NCBI GenBank assembly: GCA_025200525.1
Contig: CM045761.1
Span: forward strand, 79,885,551 to 79,949,550
Direction: 5' to 3'
Length of the DNA: 64,000 nucleotides
DNA from: Camellia lanceoleosa
Taxonomy: Eukaryota; Streptophyta; Magnoliopsida; Ericales; Theaceae
In this document: piece by piece, positions 23,501-34,165 of the stretch
Layout: each line of letters begins with the position of its first letter
How positions within the stretch are numbered: the stretch's first letter is position 1
Program-made: the position numbers and the translations under genes
Notes under the pieces: model-generated
What the model saw: the letters and a program-made list of their open reading frames with translations, nothing else
Database searches by the model: none
Told to the model about the DNA's origin: nothing

Positions 23501-25967
23501 ACCCCACCAGCTTACCACTGTCGCCACTACTAACACCACCACCGCCGCCGTTATTGCTATCACTACCACCACCACCACCATCACTATCACCGCTACCACT
23601 ACTACCACCACCACCACTATCATCACCATCACCATCACCATCACCATCATGCCATTGCCACCACCACTACTACAACCACCACATTCATCACCATTGTCAT
23701 TGTTGCTATAAGCAAATCATTTTACTATCACTACCACATTACCACTACAGTTGTCATTGTCATTACTACCACAACTACAACAACTAGTACAACCTTTCAC
23801 TTTCACAACCATTGCCATCATTGCCATAACTACCACCACAAACAACCACCATCATTACACCATTGCCGTCACCTTCTTGGTTTTTTGTTTTTGTTTTTGT
23901 TTTTTTAATCTCCACCAAATTACCATTCTAACATCGCCACAAACACTATCAATCTATCTACACCCCGATTACCATAAGCAACATAGCTAAAGTCATTGCC
24001 TCCTCATTCACCACCAACTCACCATCACAATATAAAAATTAAAATATGTAACTTAAAAATAATAAATTTTAAATTTGATCTTATACATACCAAATAACTT
24101 ATTTTAGTTCAGTATTTAAACTTTTATCAAATATCGTTTCAGTTTAAAAAAATTCAACATTCAATTTTTAGTATTTAATTTTTAATTTTATCAAATACTT
24201 ATTTTTAATTTTCAATTTTATCAAATACCACTTGAATGATAATATGATACGTATAGTTAGATCAATGCTACCGATGTTGTCGATTAGGTTTTATGTAGGG
24301 ATGACAACGGATCAAATATTTTTGGGTTTGTGTGCGAATTCATGATTTCAGATTTCACTAATTTAGTGATATATTTCATATTTTATCCCAAGTCTCGTAG
24401 TTTTGAACTTCCTGTCCCATATACTTGACCTTACCCTTTCAATGCTCTCTCAAAATTTTTTTTTTTTTCTTTTCAAATTGAGTTAGAACAAATACAATTG
24501 GGTTGGATAATTTTGCCATCCCTAATTTTATGTATGAAAATAATACAAAAAAACGTTCTCTAGTTAAACAGCGAAATTTTTTAGAGACAATTACAAATAA
24601 ATAAATAAAAAATAAATTCTAAAGTTTTTAATTTTGTCAATTTAATCTCAAATATTTTGATTTGCTTTCAATTTAAACCATTCACTTATTTTTGTTAAGT
24701 GAAGTCGTGAAAAAAAGAGTATTTTAATTATTAAACTAAATGTTGTATACAAAAATTTCTTATCTAGCCTTTATAGTATGTGCCAATCTGTAATTGGTTG
24801 AAATTTTTTATGTTTATAGTAAAGTATACATACAATGTTTAAAAGACCATTTTCATTGAATTTAATAACTAAAATTTCATTTTTTCGATTATTTTACTTA
24901 ATGAAAATAAGTAAATGATTTAGATTGAAAATCAATCAAAAGTTTGGGTTTAAATTGATAAAATTAAAAATTTAGGGTTTAATTTGTTAAAATGGTCAAA
25001 CTCTAAGTTTATTTATTTATTTATTTTTTGTAATTTCTCCAATTTTTTAAAAGTTAATCTTTGTAAGGCTTTAATAGGTTTGCTGGAGATAAATTCATCA
25101 AATTTAAATCAATTCACTTTAAAATTTTAAATCAAATCTAAAAGTTACATTCAGTCAATTTGTATAAAATCAATCTTGTAAAATTTATTGTAACTATTTC
25201 CTTCTAAAATCAAAGAATTTTATTTTATCTTTAAATTAAATTTAGTAAATTCAATTTATTATATGAATAAATTTGTTTGGAAGGAGAATTAAAAACATCA
25301 TTTCTCTTCATTTTCTATTTATAAATATAATTACTAAATATTATATAACAATTTGTATTCACATTGAAGATGCATTATATTAAAGAGCAATATTACATTC
25401 ATACAAATTTTTTCTCCCGTATTTCTTATTGGTAAGATATTCATTCTTACCGGTCAGAATTCGGAGAGATTCGGGAAGAAAAATTTGCATGGGTGAAATA
25501 TTTTTGTATATGAAGTAGGGAGTTCTATCATATTTTTCCTTAGGATTTTAATTTTAAGCAAGACATCAATAGATGCCGGAGTAACCCATTGGATCCCCAC
25601 CGAGATAGTAACTTGGACCAAATTCTAAAAACCAAGAACTTATAAACTACGTGGGTGTTTGGAAAGTGAATTTTTATGTAGATTTTTTTAGTTATAGAAT
25701 ATTATTGAAAATTTTTTTTTTTTATGTTTGAAAAGATAGTTGAGTTTTTTTTAATTAGATGTGATATTTGTGAGAGAAAAAATAAAATGATTATGGAATT
25801 ACATATAATATTTTGTTTGAATGTTTTTTTTTTTAATTTTACAAAAAATTTGCTTTTTTGTGAAAAAAAAAAAAAAAAAAAAACCCAAGTTGAAGACTTC
25901 CCAAACACCACCACAAGTATTTGCACACATATCGCGTATACACTTGCCGAGTCGCCTCTAGTACATA

Positions 25968-26039
<72 letters not shown>

Positions 26040-26194
26040 TGGATAAATAGATATGAGTTAATTACCAGAGCCAAGAGGAGGTTTCTGGGGCTGTGGAACT
26101 GTTCCCAGTTTCTTTCCTTTGCAAAATCGGCCATTTTCTTCTTTAGAAACTCAAGGCTAACACTTTCATCTCCTTCAGAAACCCCAGTGTTCAT
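20529..26194 (-). CDS. DCTPP1: dCTP pyrophosphatase 1-like (MazG-family NTP pyrophosphohydrolase), two exons
   Basis: Exon 1 is 26194-26066 (43 codons) and exon 2 is 20768-20529 (79 codons plus TAA). Joined, they give 122 residues, the usual size for this family. The intron follows GT-AG (GTAATT at 26065, TTGCAG before 20768) and falls between codons, giving the contiguous LLLALVGEVGELSEIFQW. Members hydrolyse dCTP and modified pyrimidine nucleotides to the monophosphate and pyrophosphate, cleaning the nucleotide pool. The metal-binding set fits the all-alpha NTP-PPase pattern: E46 and E49 in GEVGEL, E78 and D81 in EEMSDVLLYL. No targeting peptide is obvious, so a soluble cytosolic or nuclear enzyme is likely. 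No stop or frameshift is seen, so the gene appears intact. A further 5' untranslated exon cannot be excluded. Confidence 0.9.
20925..22106. mobile_element. TIR element carrying a CCA-rich core, ~1.18 kb
   Basis: The left end has GTTTGGTAACACTTACGTTT and the right end is its near reverse complement (AAACGTAAACGTTACCAAAC); the arms match over about 55 bp. Flanks contain TTATT on both sides, a possible target duplication, though the exact ends are ambiguous. The interior consists of AT-rich subterminal arms around the CCA tract. No transposase. Confidence 0.7.
21118..21950. repeat. CCA/CCACCC-rich minisatellite, ~833 bp
   Basis: An irregular array of CCACCACCACC and CACCCACC units, with almost no G on the plus strand. 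Open frames here encode low-complexity Pro/Thr/His or Gly/Trp/Val runs and are not genes. Transcription of the host intron runs on the minus strand, so the RNA would be GGU/GGGU-rich. Confidence 0.9.
23290..24235. mobile_element. Second AT-flanked element with a CCA/CAT-rich core
   Basis: AT-rich arms with TTTGATAATTTTAATTG-like sequence on the left and imperfectly inverted TCAAATACC/TTTTATCAAATA motifs on the right enclose a core at about 23455-23860 rich in CCACCA, CATCAC and ACTACC. Element status is inferred from the inverted flanks and is weaker than for 20925-22106. Confidence 0.4.
24296..24524. mobile_element. hAT-type MITE, 229 bp
   Basis: Terminal inverted repeats TAGGGATGACAA and TTGCCATCCCTA fit the hAT form. 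The flanking 8 bp, GTTTTATG (24288-24295) and ATTTTATG (24525-24532), are a target duplication with one mismatch. No coding capacity. Confidence 0.8.
24584..25040. mobile_element. Mutator-like MITE, 457 bp, with 9-bp target duplication
   Basis: Left end GAGACAATTACAAATAAATA and right end the near reverse complement of GGAGAAATTACAAAAAATAA; the inverted arms extend about 130 bp. AATTTTTTA flanks it exactly at 24575-24583 and 25041-25049. Long arms plus a 9-bp duplication are typical of Mutator-like elements, though the flank is low-complexity. Confidence 0.7.
25655..25915. mobile_element. Probable TIR element, ~260 bp
   Basis: GGTGTTTGGAAAGTGAA near the left and CTTCCCAAACACC at the right form short imperfect inverted ends around an AT-rich interior with poly-T and poly-A runs. 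No clean target duplication. Confidence 0.4.
25968..26040. repeat. Compound (TA)(TG)(AG) microsatellite
   Basis: About 73 bp of consecutive TA, TG and AG dinucleotide runs, ending about 25 bp inside the intron from the splice donor at 26065. On the gene strand it reads CT then CA repeats. Confidence 0.95.
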
Positions 26195-26324
26195 GATCTC
26201 TCTCTCTCTTCTCAGTTCTCACACCGATGAGAGACAACAAGACCAAAACACAAGGAAAAAGATATATATGTGACAGAAGAGAGCAAACACTCGGACATGA
26301 TCAACTAGATTGAGCCTCAAGGTG

Positions 26325-26334
26325 TATTTATATA
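26325..26334 (-). promoter_or_regulatory. TATA box of the pyrophosphatase gene
   Basis: On the minus strand CTCTATATAAATACACC lies about 130 bp upstream of the ATG at 26194. That places a start near 26295-26300 and a 5' untranslated region of roughly 100 nt ending in CT/GA-rich sequence. Confidence 0.65.
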
Positions 26335-26690
26335 GAGAAAGTTGCTCCACTACTTTTATGCTGCGTTTGGTTAGGCAATTTTGGAAGGAATTTGAAAAGG
26401 GAAATAAAAAAGATAGGTGAAATGTGAATAAAATATTTTATTTAGTTTTCACATCGTTTTCTTTTTTCTTTTCAAATCCCTCTCCAAATCTTTCAACCAA
26501 ATTATATTAGATAACTTATAAATCATAGTTTAACTTTAAAATAACGCTAAGCATAAAATTAAAAATTAAAAATTAAAAAGAAATTTAGTGAAAAGAATTT
26601 TATCTCTGTAATAGTAGAAAATATTATTTCGACTGAGGTATGGCACGACTTGAATATATATTAAATATGTCTAAATTCGTCAAAAATTAA
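26335..26690. other. Upstream region of the pyrophosphatase gene
   Basis: AT-rich. GCGTTTGGTTAGGCAATTTT near 26362 with AACCAAATTATA near 26500 may be the ends of a decayed TIR element. No gene is recognised. Confidence 0.35.
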
Positions 26691-27012
26691 GGGTATGTTT
26701 GGTTTGGCTTTGTAGAGTGATTTTGAAATTTTTTTTTTAAAAAACTTGTTTGGTTTGTAATTTTTCCAAAATCACTTTCTTTCTCTTACATATCAATCAA
26801 TCACTTTTCTCTCTCCTCTCTCCTTCTCAATCACTTTTTCACTCACACACATCTACTCAATTATAATAAAATATCAAATCATTTCAAACTCTCAAACTCT
26901 AAAACTACTTTCAAAATACACAACCAAACAAACCAAAAAAATTTCTAAATTTTCTCTCCAAAACAATTTTTAAAAATTACTCTCTCAAAACCAAACCAAA
27001 CCAAACATACCC
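26691..27012. mobile_element. Tourist-like MITE, 322 bp
   Basis: Ends GGGTATGTTTGGTTTGG and CCAAACCAAACATACCC are exact inverted copies and are flanked by TAA on both sides (26688-26690, 27013-27015). A 3-bp TAA duplication suits PIF/Harbinger-derived MITEs. Confidence 0.8.
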
Positions 27013-27076
27013 TAAGTGTTTCGAGTTACAAACCATATTGCTTCTACGTTGACTTTTGAGAGAAAAAAAAAAATTA

Positions 27077-27490
27077 TAACAAACTTTACTTTACTCTCTT
27101 ATAGTTTGGACTTTGTGCGGTTTATTCCTTTAACATTTGTAAATGACCACATAATTCCTTTGTGGTTTATGAATTGAAGTGCATTGTTAAACTTGTTAAC
27201 AATTTAATAAAAATACTAAAATACCCTTGAATTTTCGTCATTTATTTGAAAGACAAAGTGTACTTTAATCTCTTGTGTTTTATTTCATGTGCGATTTACC
27301 TTATTGAATTTTGAAAATAAATATATAACCTCTTTATGTCTGCCACATATTTCATACTTGCTGTTAAGTTGAACAAAATGTTTACACTTCAGTCTATAAA
27401 TCATGTAAAAATTATATGATTATTTTCAAACATTAAGAAAATAAATTACACATAATCAAAATTATACGAGATAAAGTGAAGTTTGCCTTA
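27077..27490. mobile_element. Fold-back element with ~130-bp arms
   Basis: TAACAAACTTTACTTTACTC at the left and the near reverse complement of TAAGGCAAACTTCACTTTAT at the right begin long imperfect arms. The same motif recurs internally near 27245, so the element contains three related units. Confidence 0.6.
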
Positions 27491-27924
27491 AAAAAAATAA
27501 AAATAAATAAGTAGCACCATATAAATAGTATGATACTGCTCCAAAACTATCAAGCAACTTCTCGGAAAGTATGAAGATCCACGTAATCAGTAACTACTAA
27601 CTACCAAAAACCTTGCCAATGTCGTAGAATTGAAGTAACCACTTTATTATAGATTTAGGTCTCTCTCGACAAGTGATTTTTTGAGTTAAAAAATTAAAAA
27701 ATTATTAAAAAAATTAAAAAGTTAATAATTTATATTAAAAAATTAAAAAATTTTCTTTTGTTTTTTTTCTTACTTTTTGTACATCTTTTCGTAAAAAGTA
27801 AAAAAATCATTCCAAACATACTAGTTTTTTTTAGCTCATATTTTAGCTAAATAATTAAAAAATTACTAAATTAGCATGTTCTCAAACGAGGCCTTAGTTA
27901 GCCTCGAGTTGGCCATATCAATTT

Positions 27925-28240
27925 GAGAACATTTTAGAATTAATTTTAATAATTTGAATTATTTATTTTTAAAATTTATTGAATAAAATATTTATGAAAA
28001 TATTAAAATGATTAGATATCAATAATTATATGTTTAAATCATATTTATAATACAAAAAAATGAATAATTATTTTTAAAATTATATTTGTCATCTATTTTT
28101 TAAAAATAAATCTGATTCAAATATATAATTATCGATATCTAATCATTTTGATTTTTTGAATGAATATTTTATTTAATGAGTTCTAAAAAGCAAATTGTTC
28201 AGATCATCGAAATTGGTTTCAAAATAAGTCTACCAAGCCT
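27925..28240. mobile_element. Fold-back family B, copy 1
   Basis: AAAATGATTAGATATCAATA and its near reverse complement TATCGATATCTAATCATTTT lie on either side of a centre near 28090, within arms of about 150 bp. It shares the ATATCGATAATT/GGATATTGATAG core with 46915-48210 and 60546-60958. Confidence 0.55.
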
Positions 28241-29408
28241 AAATGATCTCTCAAATTGTGACGACAACTTTTTTGGGTGGATATTATGACGACAACTTGA
28301 GAGAAAGTAAACCCTAATATTATACTAACAATTTTACTAAAAATACAAGAGGCTCAATGTGAGCCGGATTGGTTGAACATGTATGTTTTTAGTAAAATTG
28401 TTAGTAGCAGGATTGGTTGGTAGGCTTTCACTTTTAGCTAAAAAATCAAAAAGTCACTATAAATTATCACATCACTCTTTTTACTTTTTTGTACATTTTT
28501 TCGTAGAAGTCAAAAAGTTACTAAAATAGTCTATTTCCAAATGACATTTTTAATTAATGAAAAATCAAAATATATATTAAAGGGAAATTTATTAGAAACT
28601 TCTCTTTCAATTACTTGTATACCAATTAGTTTATAAAATATTCTTATAGGAGTTTTCTTAAGTGTGCAAGTGCACACCATGTGCCACTTACACAAAAGGT
28701 GTAAGTATAAGTATAAGGTGTAAGTGTAAGGTGTAAGGTGTAAGTGGGTTGCATATGGTGTGCAACCTCAAAAAAGGTGTAAGTGTAAGGTTTAATTTTT
28801 CACAAAAGGTGAAAGTGTAAGGTATAAGGTCTAAGGTGTAAGGTGTAAGTTACACACCATAACCAAACCCATTCTTATATTTCAATAAATTTTATTATTT
28901 TGGACATTCGATCTACCAAATCTTAATTATCATTTCATGGACAATTTTATCCTTACCAATATTCTTTGAACCCTTAGCAACTTGGTGATACGAACATTCA
29001 CATTAAATAAATTTGATAGTGTGAATGTTTACATTGACAGTACAAATATTCACATCATAAAATATTTACACTGTCAATGTGAATATTAATACACTTTACA
29101 CTATTATTATCAGGGATATTTTGATAAGTATATCACTCATAAGACTTATTAAAATATTTAAAAAAAAATTAAATAAAACATAAGTAAATAAAAAAATTAT
29201 AAATAAATGACCTCATGTTCAATAGACAACAGAGGTGAGTTAAAATTTTTTCACTATATGATTGATTTTAAGCACAACATGAACCATATTATATAGATGT
29301 TACAGAATTACCATGATAGTTTAAATAAAAAGTAGTCATCTATCTTTTATCTTCCTCTAATTTCAATGAGGAAAATGGGGGAGACCCCACTGGGGAGACC
29401 CCCAACAT
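28241..29408. other. AT-rich spacer with GGTGTAA repeats
   Basis: Within it, 28664-28862 holds an irregular run of GGTGTAAG and GTGTAAG units between short inverted GTGTGCAA/TTACACACC segments. Positions 28985-29090 contain nested palindromes around TGACAGT. No gene is recognised. Confidence 0.5.
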
Positions 29409-29688
29409 CAGGGGCGGAGCTATCAAGGTGCCAGGGCCACTCTCAAAACACGCCCCGTCTTTTGTATTTTTTTTTATTTTAAAGTAAACATAAAGAAAAT
29501 ATTTTAAATTAAAAAAAATTATAAAAAAATTATTTTAAATGTCAATGATATTTTTAAAATAATAAAAATAATAATAATTATTTCGATTGAAAATAAAGTG
29601 ATTACGATATTATTATTTATGAAAATTTTAATGTAATGGTAATATCTATTACTATTGACATGCAAATAAAATTAATCTCAATGAAAAT

Positions 29689-30227
29689 TGTGGGGATATA
29701 TTTTCAGAATACTAACACGTGGCAAGGTGACGCCGACGTGTTAGCTGAGGTGCCACGTGTCATGACAGTTACGCCAAGGTAATCTCGGGGTTGCCGAGGT
29801 TATCTCCGAAGATACCGGAAATCGAGATAAGTGGATAAGGGACAAGAGTCCTAGAAAGAAGAAAGATTACAAGATGGATATAGGTAGTACTCTCAGGGAG
29901 TCTATCCTTATCTCTTGAAGAGTCCAAGGTAAGTCCGGAATTAGAGTCCATGAAAGTGGGACTTCTAGTGGAACTGGAATTGAGTTTACTATAAAAGAAG
30001 GGCACCTCCGGCGGGTCTAAGGTACGCAATTTTAAGTCTTGAGCAGTAATTTTAAGAACTTGTTTATCTTTGAGAGATACTGACTTGATCGTCGGAGTGC
30101 CCCCGGGTGGAAGAACCACCGCCGGAGCCTTTCCTTTCTGTGCAGATTACAGGGTGTCATCTATTCTGCTTGTGTTCTACAGTTGGATTACTAAGGAGGA
30201 CAGTGTGATCGGAAACTCACTCACACA
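29689..30227 (+). repeat. 5' LTR of the Tat-type element
   Basis: Begins TGTGGGGATATATTTTCAG and ends ACTCACTCACACA, with inverted terminal TGTG/CACA. A TATA-like ACTATAAAAGAAGGGC near 29987 is conserved in both LTRs. Confidence 0.92.
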
Positions 30228-30230
30228 ATT

Positions 30231-30248
30231 TGGCGCCGTCTGTTGGAA
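30231..30248 (+). other. Primer-binding site of the Tat-type element
   Basis: TGGCGCCGTCTGTTGGAA starts 3 nt after the LTR. It is close to the TGGCGCCGTCTGTGGGAA form common in plant gypsy elements. Confidence 0.8.
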
Positions 30249-30263
30249 TTGAAAGAAGAGTAG

Positions 30264-31810
30264 ATGGCCAGTAACACGCAGAAGGAAAAAATTGGGGACA
30301 ACACTCCTACTGGGAGTGGAAGACCCGTCGACCCTAACGCTGAAGGAGGAGACCACAACGAAGAAGCTCGTGATCAGAATCACGCAGAGAAAGGCGTCGG
30401 CCAAGATGGCGACACATCAAAGAAAGCAGACCAGGACAAGTACTATAACGAGGACAACCTCCAGATTTGGAAAGACAGATGTCTGAGGAGGGATGAAGAA
30501 GTAAAGGAGATGGCAAACAAGTTGACAGACCTTCAATCGGTCGTCAACTTCATGATGCAAAATAATGTCATGCAGCCGCCATACATAGACACACACCAAT
30601 GTCGTGACAAAGCGCCCGTAAGAAGGCGAAAAGAAATCCTCGAAGCCCTCGACACGAGAGTGGAAGGCACTCTCACCGACCCTCCAGGGAAGTCGGCCGA
30701 GAAGAGCCGAGAAGAGAAGAGTCCCGAAGGACATATCGCGAGAAGGAAGCAAACCCCAAAGAACATCAGCATATTCCGGGGCGAGTATTGTATTTCGATG
30801 CATCCTGCAGGGAAGGATCGAAAAGGGGCAACCATGAAGCCGAGAGTAGTGCGCCGAAAAGGCTGAAGTCCAAAGACAGCCGGGTTGCAGGAAGAAGTAA
30901 AGAAGACTTGAGAGATTACCTCAAGAGGAAGCAGGAGAATGCCGGAGCCGAAGTAACCTCCCCGATTAAGCCGAGGACACCATTCTCGATTGAATTGGAC
31001 AAATTTGTCGCACCAAAAAGATTCAGTATGCCGAGGTTCCAGATATATGATGGTAAGTCAGACCCTAACTTCCATGTTGGATTATTTTTGAATTCAATGA
31101 CATTATACAGTGGGAACGAGCCGTTGCTCTGCAAAGTGTTCCCTTCATCCTTCGGGGAGATTGCATCAGATTAGTTCCACAAATTACCGAAGGGGAGCGT
31201 AAAGACTTGGGAAGGTCTGGCCGAGATGTTTGTGGCCAGATTCATAACAAACAAATTGCAGCCATTGAGGGTGGATGCATTGATGGCTCTGAAGATCGGC
31301 AAAGATGAAAGCCTTAGGGCCTATGCAAAGAGATACTATGAGGTGTTCAATCGAATACCTGAATGCAACCAGGAGGTGGCGGTCGTGTCTTTCAAGAACG
31401 GCCTGAAAGATGACTGTCCACTGCGGAAGTCTTTGGCAAAAACCCTGCCAAAGAGCATGGAGGAGCTCATGGCGAGAATTGAGAAGTATGCAAGAGCCGA
31501 GGAAGATACGTCGGGAAATAAGGAGACGAAGCCAGAAAAAGGCAACGGCTCGCCGAAGCGAGGCCGAGGTAATAATGGACCCAACAAATAGGAGACAGAG
31601 TTGAGGGCTAAGCGGCGTGGCAGCGGTGTTCAATTCCACAAAGTCCTGGATCAAATTCGAAATCAGCCCTACTTTAAGGCGCCGGCAAGGGCACTAGGAG
31701 AATTTATGGGAAGAAACCTTGGTAGGCGTTGTGCTTACCACAATGAGGACGGGCACCAAACTCAGGGTTGCAGAGCCCTTAAAGCACACTTAGAGGATTT
31801 GGTGAGGTAA
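30264..31810 (+). pseudogene. Tat-type gag, broken
   Basis: Translation would start at ATG 30264 (MASNTQKEK...) in one frame. Around 30770-30860 the reading shifts to the frame used by the rest of gag-pol. The retrotransposon gag domain lies at about 31010-31500, with RFSMPRFQIYDGKSDPNFHV and a later SLRAYAKRYYEVFNRI segment. A CCHC-like knuckle (CAYHNEDGHQTQGC) is at about 31730-31775. In-frame stops are TAG at 31172 (at a position that is normally tryptophan), TAG at 31589 and TAA at 31808. Gag would form the particle and bind element RNA. Multiple stops make an intact product impossible without readthrough. Confidence 0.85.
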
Positions 31811-34165
31811 GGCCATTTGAGAGACCTTGTGGATGAGGCCAAAACAAGGGAAGAACAGGTACGATTGCCTCAAGCACCAGCAGCCCCGCCTCCCCCAGCA
31901 TAGCAACCACAGGCAGGTGGACCTCGGGTGGTTAATGTGATCCACTCAAAGGTGAATGAAAACGACATATGGGGAGAGACACAGAGGGTAAAACACCTGC
32001 AGCACGTCAACCAGGTCGGACTAAAAAGACCTCGGCCTGAAGAGTGCCAATGACAGATGATAGCCTTAACAGAAGCCGACCTAGATATGGTTCAGCACCT
32101 ACACAATGATGCCTTGGTAGTATCCCTCCAGGTTGGGGAGTGCCAGGTGAAATGCATCCTGATTGATCAAGGCAGCTCCTGCGACATCATGTATGTCAGA
32201 TGTTACAAGGAGTTAGGCTTTCACCCTGATGACATGGAGCAGTCGAACGGCCCGATGGTCGGCTTCAATGGAACGCCGACATGGTCATTAGGCGCAACAA
32301 GCTTGGAGGTACAAGCTGGTACGAAGAAGATCAAGACAGAATTCATTGTGATTGAGACGCCCTCGTCTTACAACATCATCTTGGGGAGGCCGTGGTTGCA
32401 TGCGATGAGGGCAGTTCCCTCAACATTGCATCAACTGCTACGGTTCCCAACAGAACATGGGATTGAGGAAGTCAGAGGAGATCAGTTGCAGGCAAAAAAT
32501 TGCTCCATGGCAGCAATGAAATTAACCTGCAGCATTCGGGAACCAGAGAAGGCAGAAGTTGAAAAAGAGGACATGAAGGTCCTAGATGATGTCGGCAAAG
32601 AGCCGACCGAGAAAAGTGAAGAAGCACTGAAGAAAATCCTTGTCCAGGAGGACGATGAAGAACGCTTCTTTCTTCTCGGCACAGGATTAGCCGAAGAAGA
32701 GGAAAGGGAGCTGGAAGCCTTTCTGAGGAAAAATATTGAGGTGTTCGCCTGGATACCTTATGAAATGCCTGGCATTGACCCCGAGGTCACATGTCACAGA
32801 CTCAACGTTGACAGGTCGACCAAACCTGTAATACAACGAGCCAGAAGACCGACATTGATGCACGTCGAAGCAGTGGAGAAAGAAGTAGACAGACTTCTGG
32901 AGGCCAGGGCCATTAGAGAAGCCAACTATCCGACATGGTTATCAAACACCGTGGTAGTAAAGAAGAAGAATGGCAAGTGGAGGGTTTGCATAGATTTTAC
33001 AAACTTGAACAAAGCTTGTCCCAAAGACAGCTTCCCTCTGCCAAAGATCGACCAGTTGGTGGACGCCATATCTGGACATGGAAGAATGAGTTTCTTGGAT
33101 GCATATAGGGGGTATCACCAGATAGCCATGTACCCCCCGGATGAGGAGAAGACAGCGTTTATCACTCCCAAAGGTCTGTATTGTTATAGAGTCATGCCTT
33201 TTGGGTTGAAGAATGCAGGAGCAACTTACCAAAGGCTGGTAACCAAGATGTTCAAACACTTGATTGGCTGAACAGTAGAAGTCTACATTGATGACATGGT
33301 CGTGAAGACCAAAGAACCAAAGGATCATCTTGCTGACCTAAAAGAGGTCTTTGACATACTCAAAACATATCGGCTCCGACTAAACGCATCGAAATACGCA
33401 TTTGGAGTCGGATCCGGTAAGTTCTTGGGATACCTAGTGACTAGAAGGGGTATTGAAGCCAGCCCAGATCAAATCAAGGCCATTCTAGAATTACAGAGTC
33501 TGATATCGGCAAAACAGGTTCAAATGCTTATTGGAAGGGCCGCAGCCCTAAACAGGTTCATAAGCCGAAGTTCGGACAAGTGTAAGCCTTTTTTCAATCT
33601 GGTGAAAAAGGCCACGGATTTTTTATGGACAGAGGAATGTGAAGCCGCTTTGGCCGACCTGAAGAAATATCTTACCACGGCTCCAGTCCTCTCAACACCT
33701 CAACCTGGGGAGGAACTGTTTTTATACTTAGCAGTTTCAGAGCACGCAGTAAGTGCTGTGATAATCCGAGAAGAGAAGGGAGAGCAGAAGGCTGTTTACT
33801 ATGTAAGTAAAACCTTGGCCGATGCAGAAACAAGGTATCTACCACTGGAGAAATTAATGCTGGCCTTGGTAATGGCCTCAAAGAAGCTAAACCATTATTT
33901 TCAGGCTCATAAGATAGTGGTTCTAACAGAGCACCCACTAAAATCCTTGTTGCAACAAGGAGACTTAACTGGAAGAATAGCAAGATGGGCCGTAGTTTTG
34001 GGCCAATATGACCTGGAGTTCAGGCCGAGAACAGCAATTAAGGGCCAAGTCTTGGCCGACTTCGTGGCCGAGTTCTCGCCAGAATACATCGAACATCGGG
34101 CTTCGTTGAGCCGAGATGAACGATGTCCAAACAAGGAAGGAGAAGCTGTAACAACCCTCGTACTG
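31811..34165 (+). pseudogene. Tat-type pol: protease, reverse transcriptase, RNase H, truncated
   Basis: The frame continues from gag, with further stops TAG at 31901 and TGA at 32051 in the linker. The protease motif reads CILIDQGSSCDIM near 32155, with DQG in place of the usual DTG, DSG or DNG. Reverse transcriptase follows: VCIDFTNLNKACPKDSFPLP near 32985, YRVMPFGLKNAGATYQR near 33188, and catalytic VYIDDMVVK just after a TGA at 33269. RNase H motifs are at about 33710-34070 (EEL/LYLAVSEHAVSAVII, LPLEKL, QAHKIVVLTEHPL). The homology ends near 34160, where unrelated chromovirus LTR sequence begins. The second RNase H and integrase core expected in this lineage are missing. Confidence 0.9.

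Larger units (their letters stand above)
20769..26065 (-). other. 5.3-kb intron of the pyrophosphatase gene, filled with small transposons
   Basis: Donor CTG|GTAATT and acceptor TTGCAG|GTG define a 5297-bp intron. It holds at least five TIR elements, two CCA/CAT-rich tracts and a compound microsatellite close to the donor. No second gene is recognised. Segments not named separately (22107-23289 and 25041-25654) are plain AT-rich DNA. Confidence 0.85.

Noticed and set aside
28664..28862. Interstitial telomere repeat
   Set aside because: The unit is GGTGTAA-like, not TTTAGGG, and irregular.
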